Assembly: GCA_021323735.1 (NCBI GenBank)
Contig: JAJPKM010000006.1
Coordinates: 62,001 to 126,000 of the forward strand
Source of the DNA: Gammaproteobacteria bacterium
GTDB taxonomy: Bacteria > Pseudomonadota > Gammaproteobacteria > Steroidobacterales > Steroidobacteraceae
Length of the DNA stretch: 64,000 bases
Reading direction: 5' to 3'
Shown here: one piece after another, positions 1 to 8,070 of the stretch
Numbering within the stretch: position 1 is the first letter of the stretch
Layout of the letters: each line of letters begins with the position of its first letter
The notes under the pieces: model-generated
What the model was told of the DNA's origin: nothing
Database searches by the model: none
Seen by the model: only the letters and a program-made list of their open reading frames with translations
Program-made: the position numbers and the translations under genes

Positions 1-209
1 CGCCCACGGCGGTGACGCCACACAACTACGATCTGGTCGGCGCCTTGGCGGTGTCGCATGCGTTGCTCGATCCACCGAACGCCCACGCGATCTTGCCGGA
101 TGCTCCGCAGGATCAAAGCATCGATTCGCAATACCTTGCGGGATTGCATGCGCCTTTCGATTGGCAGGAAGCGGAGCGCCGCGTTGCGAATGCATTGAGG
201 CCAACCTAA
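1..209 (+). CDS. C-terminal end of an HDOD-like signalling protein (partial)
   Basis: The reading frame enters from the left edge (first full codon at base 3) and stops at 207-209, so only about 68 C-terminal residues are visible. The tail, with a helical stretch around AVSHALLDPPNAHAIL and a final DWQEAERRVANAL helix, resembles the end of HDOD-domain proteins, which often sit beside response regulators. The stop overlaps the next start as TAATG, so the two are probably translationally coupled. The HDOD call rests on weak similarity and on the neighbour; the start and main domain lie outside the window. Confidence 0.45.
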   Translation, partial: PTAVTPHNYDLVGALAVSHALLDPPNAHAILPDAPQDQSIDSQYLAGLHAPFDWQEAERRVANALRPT

Positions 210-1360
210 TGACAACTACGACGACGATCATGAACCAAGACCTGGCCGCTATTCTGTGCGTGGACGATGAACCCCGGATCGTGGAGAGTCTGGCGCTGCA
301 TTTGCGCCGCGAATACCAGGTTCTTGCCGCGACCGGCGGAAACGACGCACTGCAGGTACTCAAAGAGAAAGGGGCGCCCGCGGTAATCGTGTCGGATATG
401 CGAATGCCGGGCATGGATGGTGCGACTCTGCTGAAGCACGTCAAACGGCTGTATCCGGAAACGACTCGTATTCTGCTTACGGGTGAACCGGGCCGAGATG
501 CGGCCGTTGCGGCCGTCAATGAAGGACAGATCTTCCGTTTCCTGACCAAACCCTGCCCTCCGGATCAGTTGCGCAGCGCCATCGAAGCGGGCGTGGCGCA
601 TCACCGACTATTGATCGCCGAGAAGGTGTTGCTGCAAGAGACCTTGATCGGTTGTATCAAGGCGCTCGTCGACATCCTCGCCATCACCAATCCCGTGGCG
701 TTTGGCCGTGCCACCCGGGTCAAGCGCCTGGCCATGGAGCTGTCGGCATCGCTCGGCAATCCGAAATTTTGGCAGCTCGAAGCCGCGGCGATGCTCTCGC
801 AGATCGGTTACATTTCATTGCCGATTGAACTGGTGGAGAAGCTGTACTACGGCAAGCGCCTGACGCCCGAGGAACGGGTGCTTGCAGACGGAGCCCCCTT
901 GGTGGCTCAGAAGTTGCTTGGCCGCATTCCCCGTCTAGAGCCGGTCATGGAGATACTGGATGCCTGCCGGGGCAAAAACGATTTGCCCGAAGGTTTGACC
1001 AGAACCGGCGCCGGCATCTTGAGCTTGGTGCTCGAATATGACGCGCAGATTGCCCAGGGCCACGGCGTGGATGTGGCACTCTCGGCAGTTCGCGCGCAAG
1101 CAGGCCGATTCGATGCCAAATGGGTCGACAGCCTCGGTTCTCTCGTGGGACTCGCCGCAGGCGCTCGCGTCGTTGCGGAAGTGCCCGTCGGCCGGCTCGC
1201 GCCGGGCATGGTGTTCTTAGACGATCTTTATACGCAGATCGGGACTTTGCTGGTTCCCAAGGGTTTCGAAGTCACGGAAACCTTTCTGGAGCGCGCGCGA
1301 AACTTCGGCCCCGGCATCCTGCAGGAAAAAGTGCGCGTCACCGCGCCGGCGAAATCCTAG
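209..1360 (+). CDS. Response regulator with a degenerate HD-GYP output domain
   Basis: A 383-residue protein. Residues 13-130 form a receiver domain: acidic pair D19/D20, phospho-acceptor D63 in VSDMRMPGMDG, and K114 in LTKP. Residues 155-285 follow the HD-GYP layout (an RATRVKRLA helix, AAAMLSQIGYISLP, LTPEE, then a final helix), but the metal-binding HD is replaced by SQ and the later HHE-type motif by LDAC. It therefore probably cannot hydrolyse cyclic di-GMP and may act by binding or protein contact. I chose ATG 209 over an in-frame start at 161, because 161 would lie well inside the upstream gene and 209 gives a TAATG junction. Its stop shares the bases CTAG with the convergent gene's stop. 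Confidence 0.85.
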   Translation: MTTTTTIMNQDLAAILCVDDEPRIVESLALHLRREYQVLAATGGNDALQVLKEKGAPAVIVSDMRMPGMDGATLLKHVKRLYPETTRILLTGEPGRDAAVAAVNEGQIFRFLTKPCPPDQLRSAIEAGVAHHRLLIAEKVLLQETLIGCIKALVDILAITNPVAFGRATRVKRLAMELSASLGNPKFWQLEAAAMLSQIGYISLPIELVEKLYYGKRLTPEERVLADGAPLVAQKLLGRIPRLEPVMEILDACRGKNDLPEGLTRTGAGILSLVLEYDAQIAQGHGVDVALSAVRAQAGRFDAKWVDSLGSLVGLAAGARVVAEVPVGRLAPGMVFLDDLYTQIGTLLVPKGFEVTETFLERARNFGPGILQEKVRVTAPAKS

Positions 1361-2073
1361 GAGCCTGTCTGAGTAGCCCCCGTGGCCGCAAAGGCTACGA
1401 TGGCCTGCGCCAGGACGTCGAGTGAATCGACGAAGGGCACCGTGATGCCCGTGGCGATCACCGACAGTTCGCTGCAGGCGATCAGAAGCATGTCGCACTT
1501 GCCGGTCATCTCCAGGGCCAACCGGCCGAGCGCGGCCTGCGCCCCCGCGCCGCCATCGCCGCGCTTCACGCCTTTGATCAGCGCCATGACCTCGTCCTGC
1601 CGCGGCGGCAGCACTGTGACGATGCCATGGGCCAGGAACGCTTGTGCATACAATTCAGCCGCGTTCACCGCGGTGGATGCCAGCATCCCGACGCGCGCGG
1701 CTCGCCCCTGGAGGCCGATCCGGTCGACGGTCAGGTTCACCATGTCGAGCAGCGGGATGCTGACCGCGCGGCGGATCGAATGGGCATAGGCATGCGCCGT
1801 GTTGCAGGGTATCGCCAGAGCGTCCGCCCCGGCGCGCTGCAGATTGCCGGCGATACGAACCAGTTCGGGCGTGGGATCGGCGCCGGTGCCGTCGATCAGG
1901 TGCGCGATGCGCGAGGGGATCTTGGGATTGCTCTCCACGATGAGATGGACGTGGTCCTGATCGTCCTGCGCCGGCGTCTTTGCGACCACCCGGCGCATGA
2001 GATCCACGGTGGCCTCGGGGCCCATTCCGCCGATGATGCCGACGATGCGATGCGTCGAAGTCAGGCTATGCAT
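1357..2073 (-). CDS. Aspartate/glutamate racemase family enzyme
   Basis: A 238-residue cytosolic enzyme of the Asp/Glu racemase superfamily, which interconverts amino-acid enantiomers by a cofactor-independent two-cysteine mechanism. It has the N-terminal [13 protein letters not shown] loop. Both catalytic cysteines appear present: C90 in [11 protein letters not shown] and C200 in LIACSELSV. The start ATG (complement of 2071-2073) lies 8 bases inside the end of the PLP-enzyme gene, so the two form a coupled operon. That pairing suggests the racemase feeds or spares a stereospecific lyase acting on a cysteine-, cysteate- or aspartate-like substrate; the true substrate is not readable from sequence. 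Confidence 0.88.
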   Translation of the reverse strand: MHSLTSTHRIVGIIGGMGPEATVDLMRRVVAKTPAQDDQDHVHLIVESNPKIPSRIAHLIDGTGADPTPELVRIAGNLQRAGADALAIPCNTAHAYAHSIRRAVSIPLLDMVNLTVDRIGLQGRAARVGMLASTAVNAAELYAQAFLAHGIVTVLPPRQDEVMALIKGVKRGDGGAGAQAALGRLALEMTGKCDMLLIACSELSVIATGITVPFVDSLDVLAQAIVAFAATGATQTGS

Positions 2074-3079
2074 GCCGCGAAGCGAAGCCGAAATCACCGA
2101 CGTAGCCAAAGAGGCCCGCACTGCCCCCCGTGTGGATGAACACGATGTTCTGGCCTTTCTTGAACATGCCCTTGCGGACCAAGTCGATGAAGCCCGCCAT
2201 ACCTTTGCCCGTGTACACGGGGTCGAGGAGGATTCCCTCCAGCCGAGCGAGCGTGCGTATAGCAGCCAGGGAGTCGGGCGTCGACAGACCATATCCCGCA
2301 CCGACGTAGTCGCTATTCGCGACGACATCCTCGCGGCGCACCGCGCCGGCGGCGCCGCACATCTCGGCGGTGGCGCAGGCCAGCTTGAACACGTTCTCCT
2401 CCTGCCGATCGCGCGGCGCGCGAACTCCAACACCTAACAAGGGGACGCCTGAGCGCATGCCGGCGAGTCCGGCGATCAATCCGGCCTGCGTCCCCGCGCT
2501 GCCGGTGGCGTGCACGACATGATCCACCTTGAGGCCCATGTCGTTTGCCTGCCCCATGAGTTCCATCGCCGCGTTGACATAGCCGAGCGCGCCCGTTGGG
2601 TTCGAACCGCCACCGGGTATGAGATAGGGCTTGCGTCCATCGGCTTTGAACCGGGCAGCCACTTTGACCAGTTCTCCGTTCATGTCCGGATTGGCCGCGC
2701 AATGTTCGATGGTCGCCCCGTGCAGATGATCGAGGAGCACATTGCCGCTTTGCCTGTAGTCATGGTCGGTCTTGCCGGTTCTATCCTCGAGCAGGATGTG
2801 GCAGTCGATGCGCATTTTCGCGGCGCATGCCGCCGTCTGCCGCGCATGATTCGATTGCGTCGCCCCCTGGGTCAAAACGATATCGGCACCCTGCGCCCGC
2901 GCTTCGGCGAGCAGAAATTCGAGCTTCCGGGTCTTGTTGCCGCCGCTCGACATGCCGGTGCAATCGTCGCGCTTCATGAAAATCTCAGGTCCCTCCAGCG
3001 CTCGGCTCAAGTTCGGCAGGTGCTCCAGCGGGGTCGGCAGATGGGCAAAGCGAATTCGCGGGAATCGTCCAAGGTTCAT
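2066..3079 (-). CDS. PLP-dependent D-cysteine desulfhydrase / L-cysteate sulfo-lyase family
   Basis: A 337-residue fold-type II PLP enzyme of the ACC deaminase/D-cysteine desulfhydrase family. The PLP lysine is K49 in [12 protein letters not shown]. Other family blocks are [42 protein letters not shown] and the terminal [11 protein letters not shown]. Members cleave D-cysteine to pyruvate, ammonia and sulfide, or L-cysteate to pyruvate, ammonia and sulfite (CuyA). From memory the [18 protein letters not shown] and [13 protein letters not shown] blocks look closer to CuyA than to E. coli DcyD, but I cannot align them here. It is the first gene of a two-gene operon with the racemase, divergent from the efflux operon. 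Confidence 0.85.
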   Translation of the reverse strand: MNLGRFPRIRFAHLPTPLEHLPNLSRALEGPEIFMKRDDCTGMSSGGNKTRKLEFLLAEARAQGADIVLTQGATQSNHARQTAACAAKMRIDCHILLEDRTGKTDHDYRQSGNVLLDHLHGATIEHCAANPDMNGELVKVAARFKADGRKPYLIPGGGSNPTGALGYVNAAMELMGQANDMGLKVDHVVHATGSAGTQAGLIAGLAGMRSGVPLLGVGVRAPRDRQEENVFKLACATAEMCGAAGAVRREDVVANSDYVGAGYGLSTPDSLAAIRTLARLEGILLDPVYTGKGMAGFIDLVRKGMFKKGQNIVFIHTGGSAGLFGYVGDFGFASRHA

Positions 3080-3136
3080 CTATAGGCTCACGTTGAGAAG
3101 GGATGTGAATAGTCTCATCCCTGGCGTTCCCCGCCC

Positions 3137-3173
3137 AGTGTCCGGTGGCGTCCGCGGACACTGTCCGCGGACA
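3137..3173. promoter_or_regulatory. Palindrome cluster, candidate activator-binding site (UAS) for the efflux operon
   Basis: Two copies of the palindrome GTCCGCGGAC lie at 3150-3159 and 3163-3172; the second extends to the 12-base TGTCCGCGGACA (3162-3173). Their centres are 13 bases apart. A further half-site TGTCCG at 3139-3144 makes an outer dyad: AGTGTCCG (3137-3144) pairs with CGGACACT (3155-3162). The block sits about 70-85 bases upstream of the sigma54 -24 element, where dimeric NtrC-type activators bind. The NtrC-type regulator encoded at the end of this operon is the obvious candidate ligand; that is inference. Confidence 0.6.
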
Positions 3174-3236
3174 ACCCGGCGGTCGCCCGATGGAAAATAA
3201 GCTATATAGAACAACCTGCTAGGGCATTTCCTGGCA

Positions 3237-3252
3237 TGGCACGAGTCTTGCT
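3237..3252 (+). promoter_or_regulatory. Sigma54 (-24/-12) promoter of the efflux operon
   Basis: TGGCACG at 3237-3243, four bases, then TTGCT at 3248-3252: a full match to the sigma54 consensus TGGCAC-N5-TTGCW with GG-to-GC spacing of 10. If the C at 3251 is -12, transcription starts near 3263, directly at the tolC-like ATG (3264), which would make the message leaderless or nearly so. An NtrC-family activator with a sigma54-interaction domain lies in the same operon. Confidence 0.82.
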
Positions 3253-3263
3253 AAATCAAGCGC

Positions 3264-4622
3264 ATGTTGCGATTTTCGCCGGTACTCGTCGCCTTGAGCC
3301 TAACGGCCTCACTGGCCGGCGCCAATGATTTGAAGGACTTCTACGAACTCGCGCTCACCCGCGACACCGCGTTACAAGCGGCCCACTTCCAGCGCGATGC
3401 GCTGGTAGAGGCGCGGCCTCAGGCCATCGCGCAGTGGCTGCCGCAGGTCTCTGCGAATGCCTCGGCGGCCCGGGAGCGCGCCGGCTTCGACACCGGTCCG
3501 GCATTGGGCAGCACCGCGGCCGATTGCGCGATCAGCTCCACCGGCACCACCCAGCGCTGCTATGGCACCGCCCATTCTCTGGGGCTCAACCTGTCGCAGA
3601 CCTTGTGGAGTTTCCAATCCTTCAGCCAGCTCAGGGAAGCGAATTTCCAGGTTGCGGCCGCCGAGTCCAGCTATCAGAGCGCGCAGCAGAATGTCGTGCT
3701 GCGTGTGGCGCAAGCCTACTTCAACATCTTGTCGGCAACCGATCAGCTGGCCACCAACGTTGCCGAGCGCGATGCCTTCAATACGCTTCTGAACCAGGCC
3801 AAGTCGCGTCAGCAAACCGGTGTCGGTCCCCGCGGCGACGTGGATCAAGCGCAGGCCTTTTATGATACGACGGAGCAAAGTGTCATCGATGCGCGCAACG
3901 CGCTCGACGACGCAAATCTTGCGCTGTCGGAGATCATCGGTCAGCACGTCGAGCGCGTGGCCCCGCTGCGGGACGACATTCCTCTGCTTGCGCCGGAGCC
4001 GGCATCCGCGGACGACTGGGTGACATCGGCGCGCCAGGACAATTTCGACGTGCGCACCGCGCAGCTGAACATGGAAGCAGCGTCGCGGGACATCTCGGTG
4101 CAGCGCGGGAAGGGCCTGCCGAGCATTTTATTGACCGGCTCCGGCTCCAAAATCACCCAGGATGCCGTGCTCGGCGGCAATCAAACGCTGGACACCGTGG
4201 GCGTATCGTTCAACTGGCCGTTGTTCCAGGGCGGGGCGATTGCCTCTGCGGTACGCCAATCACGAGCGCTGTTTCGCCAGGCGCAAGTCAACTATGAGGC
4301 GGTTCAACGCGACACCGAACGCCTCACGCGCGCGGCGTATCGGAACATCGTCACCGGCATACAGCGCATTCACGCGGCACATCGCGCGCTGGAATCCGGC
4401 CAGCAAGCCGTCGAGGCCACGCGCCGCAACGTGGAGTTCGGCACCGGCTCGGAGTTCGAACTCCTGGATGCGCAAAACAACTACTTCGCGGCACAGCGTG
4501 CCTATAATCAAGTTCGATACGACTACCTGACCAGCGTATTGACCCTCAAGCAGCAAGCCGGCCGCCTGACCGAGCAAGATCTCGTCGCCATTGACAATCT
4601 TCTCATCGAGAGCGCCCGATGA
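3264..4622 (+). CDS. TolC-family outer-membrane efflux protein
   Basis: A 452-residue outer-membrane channel subunit. Residues 1-20 (MLRFSPVLVALSLTASLAGA) form a signal peptide with a likely cut before ND. Two repeated outer-membrane-efflux halves follow, rich in long amphipathic helices with Q, A and N (for example the stretch ending VRLAQAYF-like VVLRVAQAYFNILSA), as expected for a TolC trimer forming a barrel and periplasmic tunnel. It would complete an envelope-spanning exporter with the adaptor, ATPase and permeases encoded next. There is no recognisable ribosome binding site before ATG 3264, consistent with the predicted start of transcription falling at the codon itself. The stop overlaps an upstream in-frame ATG of the next gene. 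Confidence 0.93.
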   Translation: MLRFSPVLVALSLTASLAGANDLKDFYELALTRDTALQAAHFQRDALVEARPQAIAQWLPQVSANASAARERAGFDTGPALGSTAADCAISSTGTTQRCYGTAHSLGLNLSQTLWSFQSFSQLREANFQVAAAESSYQSAQQNVVLRVAQAYFNILSATDQLATNVAERDAFNTLLNQAKSRQQTGVGPRGDVDQAQAFYDTTEQSVIDARNALDDANLALSEIIGQHVERVAPLRDDIPLLAPEPASADDWVTSARQDNFDVRTAQLNMEAASRDISVQRGKGLPSILLTGSGSKITQDAVLGGNQTLDTVGVSFNWPLFQGGAIASAVRQSRALFRQAQVNYEAVQRDTERLTRAAYRNIVTGIQRIHAAHRALESGQQAVEATRRNVEFGTGSEFELLDAQNNYFAAQRAYNQVRYDYLTSVLTLKQQAGRLTEQDLVAIDNLLIESAR

Positions 4623-4651
4623 GCATGCGTCTCTTACCCAAGGAACCCATC

Positions 4652-5923
4652 ATGCTTCGCGATACATCCGCGCAGGATCGCGTAATCGAGCAGAAAAATC
4701 TTTTCAAGCGTCATCGCAAGCTCATTCTGGCCGGACTGGCCGGCATTGCCGCACTCGGCATGCTGGTGATTTTCTTGGCCCGCTATTCGGGGGCCGCGAT
4801 TTCGGTCGACCGCGCTCGGGTATCGATCGCTGTCGTGGAGCGCGGCAACTTCGTGCGCGACATCGCCGCCGATGGCCAGGTGGTGGCCGCCGTCAGCCCG
4901 ACCTTGTATGCCAACGCCCTGGGCACCGTCACACTCAAGGTGCACGCCGGCGACACGGTGTCCAAGGGCCAGGTGCTGGTCGTGGTCGACAGCCCGGATC
5001 TCACGGCCAAGATGTCGCAGGAAGAGGCCACCTTGGTGGGACTGCGCCTCGACTGGCAGCGCGCCACGCTGGATGCGGATCACAAGCTCTCGCAGCTGCG
5101 CGACGCCTATGCCCAGGCAGAGGTCGATCAGAAGACAGCGCAGCGCGAGCGTGATCGCAGCCGCAAAGCCTACGAACTCGGATCATATTCGGAATTGCAG
5201 GCACTGAGAGCCGAGGACGCCTTGGAGAAGGCGCAATTCGCCTTCCAGCAGGCCAAGAGCACCTTCGATGCTCAGCCGAAGCAAAATCGCTTCGACATCG
5301 ACAGCAAGAAGGCGCTGCTCGACCGCCAACAATTTCTGGTGGCCGATCTCAAGCGCCAAGTGGATGGCCTCAACGTCCGGTCACCGGTGGACGGCCAAGT
5401 GGGCCAGGTGCAGGTCGCGGACCGTGCCAGTGTCGCGAAAGATGCACCCTTGCTCACGGTGGTGGACCTGTCGGCGCTCGAGGTCGAGATCAAAGTGACT
5501 GAAAGTCTTGCACGCGATCTGCGCTCGGGAATGACCGCTGATATGGAAGGCGGCGGGCATCATTGGCAGGGCGTCGTGAGCGGCGTCTCTCCCGAAGTCG
5601 TCGCCGGGCAGGTCACCGCGCGTCTGCGTTTCGGCACCGAGAAGCCGGCGGGGCTGCGCCAGAGCCAGAGGCTCTCCGTGCGTATTTTCATCGACCGGCG
5701 GGACAACGTGCTGATGGTGGATCGCGGATCCTTCGTCGACCAGGAGGGCGGCGGATTCGCCTATATCGTTCACGGCAACATCGCCGAGCGCCATCCGGTG
5801 CAGCTCGGCGCCGCCAGCATAGCCAAGGTCGAAATCCTCGAGGGATTGTCGGCGGGCGACCAGATCGTCATTTCCGGTACCGATGCGTTCAACGGCGCGC
5901 AGCGCGTCATTCTCAGTCACTAA
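4652..5923 (+). CDS. HlyD/MacA-type periplasmic adaptor protein
   Basis: A 423-residue membrane-fusion protein linking an inner-membrane ABC transporter to TolC. There is one N-terminal membrane helix at about residues 23-43, then a lipoyl-like half (GTVTLKVHAGDTVSKGQVLV), a long charged coiled-coil hairpin (about 110-220), the second lipoyl half (LNVRSPVDGQVGQV) and beta-barrel/membrane-proximal domains. I prefer ATG 4652 because AAGGAA lies at 4640-4645 with 6-base spacing; an in-frame ATG at 4619 overlaps the tolC stop but has no such site. The stop is followed by a 13-base tandem repeat array before the ATPase gene. Confidence 0.92.
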   Translation: MLRDTSAQDRVIEQKNLFKRHRKLILAGLAGIAALGMLVIFLARYSGAAISVDRARVSIAVVERGNFVRDIAADGQVVAAVSPTLYANALGTVTLKVHAGDTVSKGQVLVVVDSPDLTAKMSQEEATLVGLRLDWQRATLDADHKLSQLRDAYAQAEVDQKTAQRERDRSRKAYELGSYSELQALRAEDALEKAQFAFQQAKSTFDAQPKQNRFDIDSKKALLDRQQFLVADLKRQVDGLNVRSPVDGQVGQVQVADRASVAKDAPLLTVVDLSALEVEIKVTESLARDLRSGMTADMEGGGHHWQGVVSGVSPEVVAGQVTARLRFGTEKPAGLRQSQRLSVRIFIDRRDNVLMVDRGSFVDQEGGGFAYIVHGNIAERHPVQLGAASIAKVEILEGLSAGDQIVISGTDAFNGAQRVILSH

Positions 5924-5924
5924 C

Positions 5925-6000
5925 TTCAAGTCACCGATTCAAGTTACCGATTCAGGTCACCAATTCAAGTCACCAATTCAAGTCACCAATTCATCACCAA
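5925..6000 (+). repeat. Tandem array of a 13-base repeat, about six copies
   Basis: Head-to-tail units begin at 5925, 5938, 5951, 5964, 5977 and 5990. The unit is TTCAAGTCACCGA in copy 1, with single changes afterwards (TTCAAGTTACCGA, TTCAGGTCACCAA, TTCAAGTCACCAA twice); the last copy is shortened to 11 bases. The array fills almost the whole gap between the adaptor stop (5923) and the ATPase start (6025). It is AT-richer than its surroundings and lies inside the operon transcript. Role unknown: possible copy-number-variable spacer affecting translation, or simple slippage. Confidence 0.93.
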
Positions 6001-6024
6001 TCAACCCGCCCTCGTGAGGCCACC

Positions 6025-6732
6025 ATGCTAAAAATGACCCACCTGTCCAAAGCCTACCGCACCGAGGTCGTCGAGACCTTCGCCTTGCGCGACTTCTCGA
6101 TCCATGTGCGCGAAGGCGAGTTCGTGGCGGTGACCGGACCTTCCGGCTCCGGCAAAACCACCTTCTTGACCATCGCGGGGCTTCTCGAAGAGTTCAGCGG
6201 CGGTGAGTATCAGTTGGACGGCGCCAATGTGCGCGGGCTGAATGACAACCAGCGCTCGAAGCTGCGCAATGAAAAAATCGGCTTCATCTTCCAGGCCTTC
6301 AATCTGATCGCCGATCTGAATGTTCAGGACAATATCGACGTGCCGCTGCGCTACCGCGGTTTCAACGGCGCGGAAAGACGCCGACGAATCCAGGAAGCCT
6401 TGGGCAGGGTGGGGTTGTCGGCACGCTCGCGGCACTATCCGGCGGAATTGTCGGGCGGGCAGCAGCAGCGCGTGGCCATCGCGCGCGCACTCGCCGGATC
6501 TCCGCGGCTGCTGTTGGCCGACGAGCCGACGGGTAATCTCGACACGCAGATGGCGCGCGGCGTCATGGATCTGCTCGAGGAACTGCATCGCGACGGCGCG
6601 ACCATCGTCATGGTGACACATGATCCCGAGCTCGCGGTTCGCGCGCAGCGCGAGGTGCATATCGTCGACGGCCAAGTGGTCGACATGGCGCCGCAACCAC
6701 GGTTGGTCGAGGCGGCGCAGGCGGGTTCGTAG
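6025..6732 (+). CDS. ABC transporter ATP-binding protein (MacB/LolD type)
   Basis: A 235-residue ATPase that powers the permeases downstream. Walker A GPSGSGKT is at 38-45, the Q-loop glutamine at about 90 (IFQAFNL), signature LSGGQQQR at 142-149, Walker B LLLADE at 162-167 and the switch histidine H199 in MVTHD, all intact. The length and ADEPTGNLD block match the MacB/LolD/FtsE subgroup, which works with mechanotransmitting FtsX-fold permeases. It is the only ATPase in the operon, yet six permease subunits follow, so it presumably serves all of them as a homodimer. ATG 6025 follows the repeat array; no strong ribosome binding site is evident. Confidence 0.95.
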   Translation: MLKMTHLSKAYRTEVVETFALRDFSIHVREGEFVAVTGPSGSGKTTFLTIAGLLEEFSGGEYQLDGANVRGLNDNQRSKLRNEKIGFIFQAFNLIADLNVQDNIDVPLRYRGFNGAERRRRIQEALGRVGLSARSRHYPAELSGGQQQRVAIARALAGSPRLLLADEPTGNLDTQMARGVMDLLEELHRDGATIVMVTHDPELAVRAQREVHIVDGQVVDMAPQPRLVEAAQAGS

Positions 6733-6741
6733 GAGTCCGCC

Positions 6742-8061
6742 ATGTTCGGCTACTACTTCAAGTTGGCGCTGGGCAGCCTCAGGCGCAATGCCGTGCTCAC
6801 GGCGCTGATGATCGCCGCCATCGGTGTGGGCATCGGTGCCCTGATGACCACCTTGACGGTATTTCGCGCCATGGCGGCGGATCCGATTCCGTCCAAGTCC
6901 CGGCAACTCTTTGCCGTGCAAATCGATAACTGGGGGCCGAAGAAGGGAGTGTCGCCCGGCGACAAGGACAACCTGCAAGTACAGCTCAGCTACATCGATG
7001 CCATGGGGCTCATGAATGCGAACGCCGCGCACCGGCAGACGGTCATGTATGTAACCGGATTCGCGCTGACGCCCGTGAATCCCGACCTGCGGCCGTTTCA
7101 GGTGCAGGCGCGTGCGGCGTACGCGGATTTCTTCTGGATGTTCAATGCGCCCTTTCGTTACGGCGGCCCTTGGAGCGCTGCGGACGACAGCGGCCATGCG
7201 GATGTGGTGGTGATTGGAAACGAGCTGAACGAGAAGGTCTTCGGCGGGGCGAATTCCGTCGGCAAGACCATTGATCTCGATGACCATGAGTATCGCATCG
7301 TCGGCGTACTGGACCGCTGGCAGCCGACGCCGAAATACTTTGACCTCAACGGTAACACCTACGGCACCCCGGAGGATGCATTCATTCCCTTCACGCGGGC
7401 CATCGATCAGCAGATGGCTTCGTGGGGCAATACCAATTGCCCGAGCGGCGGAGGTCCCTCGGGATGGGACGCGCGATTGCAGTCCGAATGCATTTGGATG
7501 CAGTTCTGGGTGGAGTTGCCGACACCGGCCGATGCCGCGCGCTATCGCGCCTTCTTGAACAACTACGCCGCGGAGCAACAGCGCTCGGGCCGGTTTTCCT
7601 GGCCACCCAATACCCGGCTGCGCGATGTGCGCGAATGGCTGGTTTATCAGCACGCCGTCGACGACGGCGTGAGAATTCTCGTGCTGGTGTCGTTCAGTTT
7701 TCTCCTGGTCTGCTTGCTCAATGCCATGGGGTTGATGCTCGCCAAGATCATGGGACGCGTCGCGGACATCGGCGTGCGCCGTGCCTTAGGTGCGAATCGG
7801 CGGGCGATTTTCAGCCAGTGCCTGATCGAGGCGAGTGTGGTGGGCCTCGCCGGTGGTTTGCTGGGGTTGCTGCTCACCGCGCTGGGGCTCTTGGGTCTGC
7901 GTTCATTGTTGTCGGAGGACGTCGGCAGGCTGACCCACTTCAGTCCGGCCGATGTCATCATCGCAGTGACGTTGTCGATCGCGGCAACCACTCTCGCGGG
8001 ACTCTATCCGACCTGGCGCGCCGCGCAGGTTCAACCGGCTTGGCAGTTGAAGTCTCAATAG
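6742..8061 (+). CDS. FtsX/MacB-type ABC permease, pair 1 subunit A
   Basis: A 439-residue inner-membrane permease. One membrane helix at about 16-40 is followed by a large periplasmic MacB-type domain (about 45-295) and three C-terminal helices (about 310-335, 360-385, 405-425). The coupling segment between helices 2 and 3, KIMGRVADIGVRRALGANR, is the FtsX hallmark that contacts the ATPase. AGGAG at 6731-6735 precedes ATG 6742. It is the first of three A-type subunits (6742, 9308, 11869), each followed by a B-type subunit. Pairs 1 and 2 look most alike. Three to nine bases separate it from the next gene depending on the start chosen there. Confidence 0.92.
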   Translation: MFGYYFKLALGSLRRNAVLTALMIAAIGVGIGALMTTLTVFRAMAADPIPSKSRQLFAVQIDNWGPKKGVSPGDKDNLQVQLSYIDAMGLMNANAAHRQTVMYVTGFALTPVNPDLRPFQVQARAAYADFFWMFNAPFRYGGPWSAADDSGHADVVVIGNELNEKVFGGANSVGKTIDLDDHEYRIVGVLDRWQPTPKYFDLNGNTYGTPEDAFIPFTRAIDQQMASWGNTNCPSGGGPSGWDARLQSECIWMQFWVELPTPADAARYRAFLNNYAAEQQRSGRFSWPPNTRLRDVREWLVYQHAVDDGVRILVLVSFSFLLVCLLNAMGLMLAKIMGRVADIGVRRALGANRRAIFSQCLIEASVVGLAGGLLGLLLTALGLLGLRSLLSEDVGRLTHFSPADVIIAVTLSIAATTLAGLYPTWRAAQVQPAWQLKSQ

Positions 8062-8070
8062 GCGGTGAGC

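Noticed and set aside
161-208. An earlier in-frame start for the first response regulator
   Set aside because: It would overlap the upstream gene by 49 bases and adds residues not seen in receiver domains; ATG 209 gives a TAATG junction.
5925-6000. CRISPR-like array
   Set aside because: Units are 13 bases, directly adjacent and without unique spacers, so this is a simple tandem repeat.
6028-7653. A 541-codon open frame on the minus strand
   Set aside because: It runs opposite to the ABC ATPase and the first permease, whose motifs are unmistakable; its translation is rich in H, R and G with no family motif. It is a GC-bias shadow.
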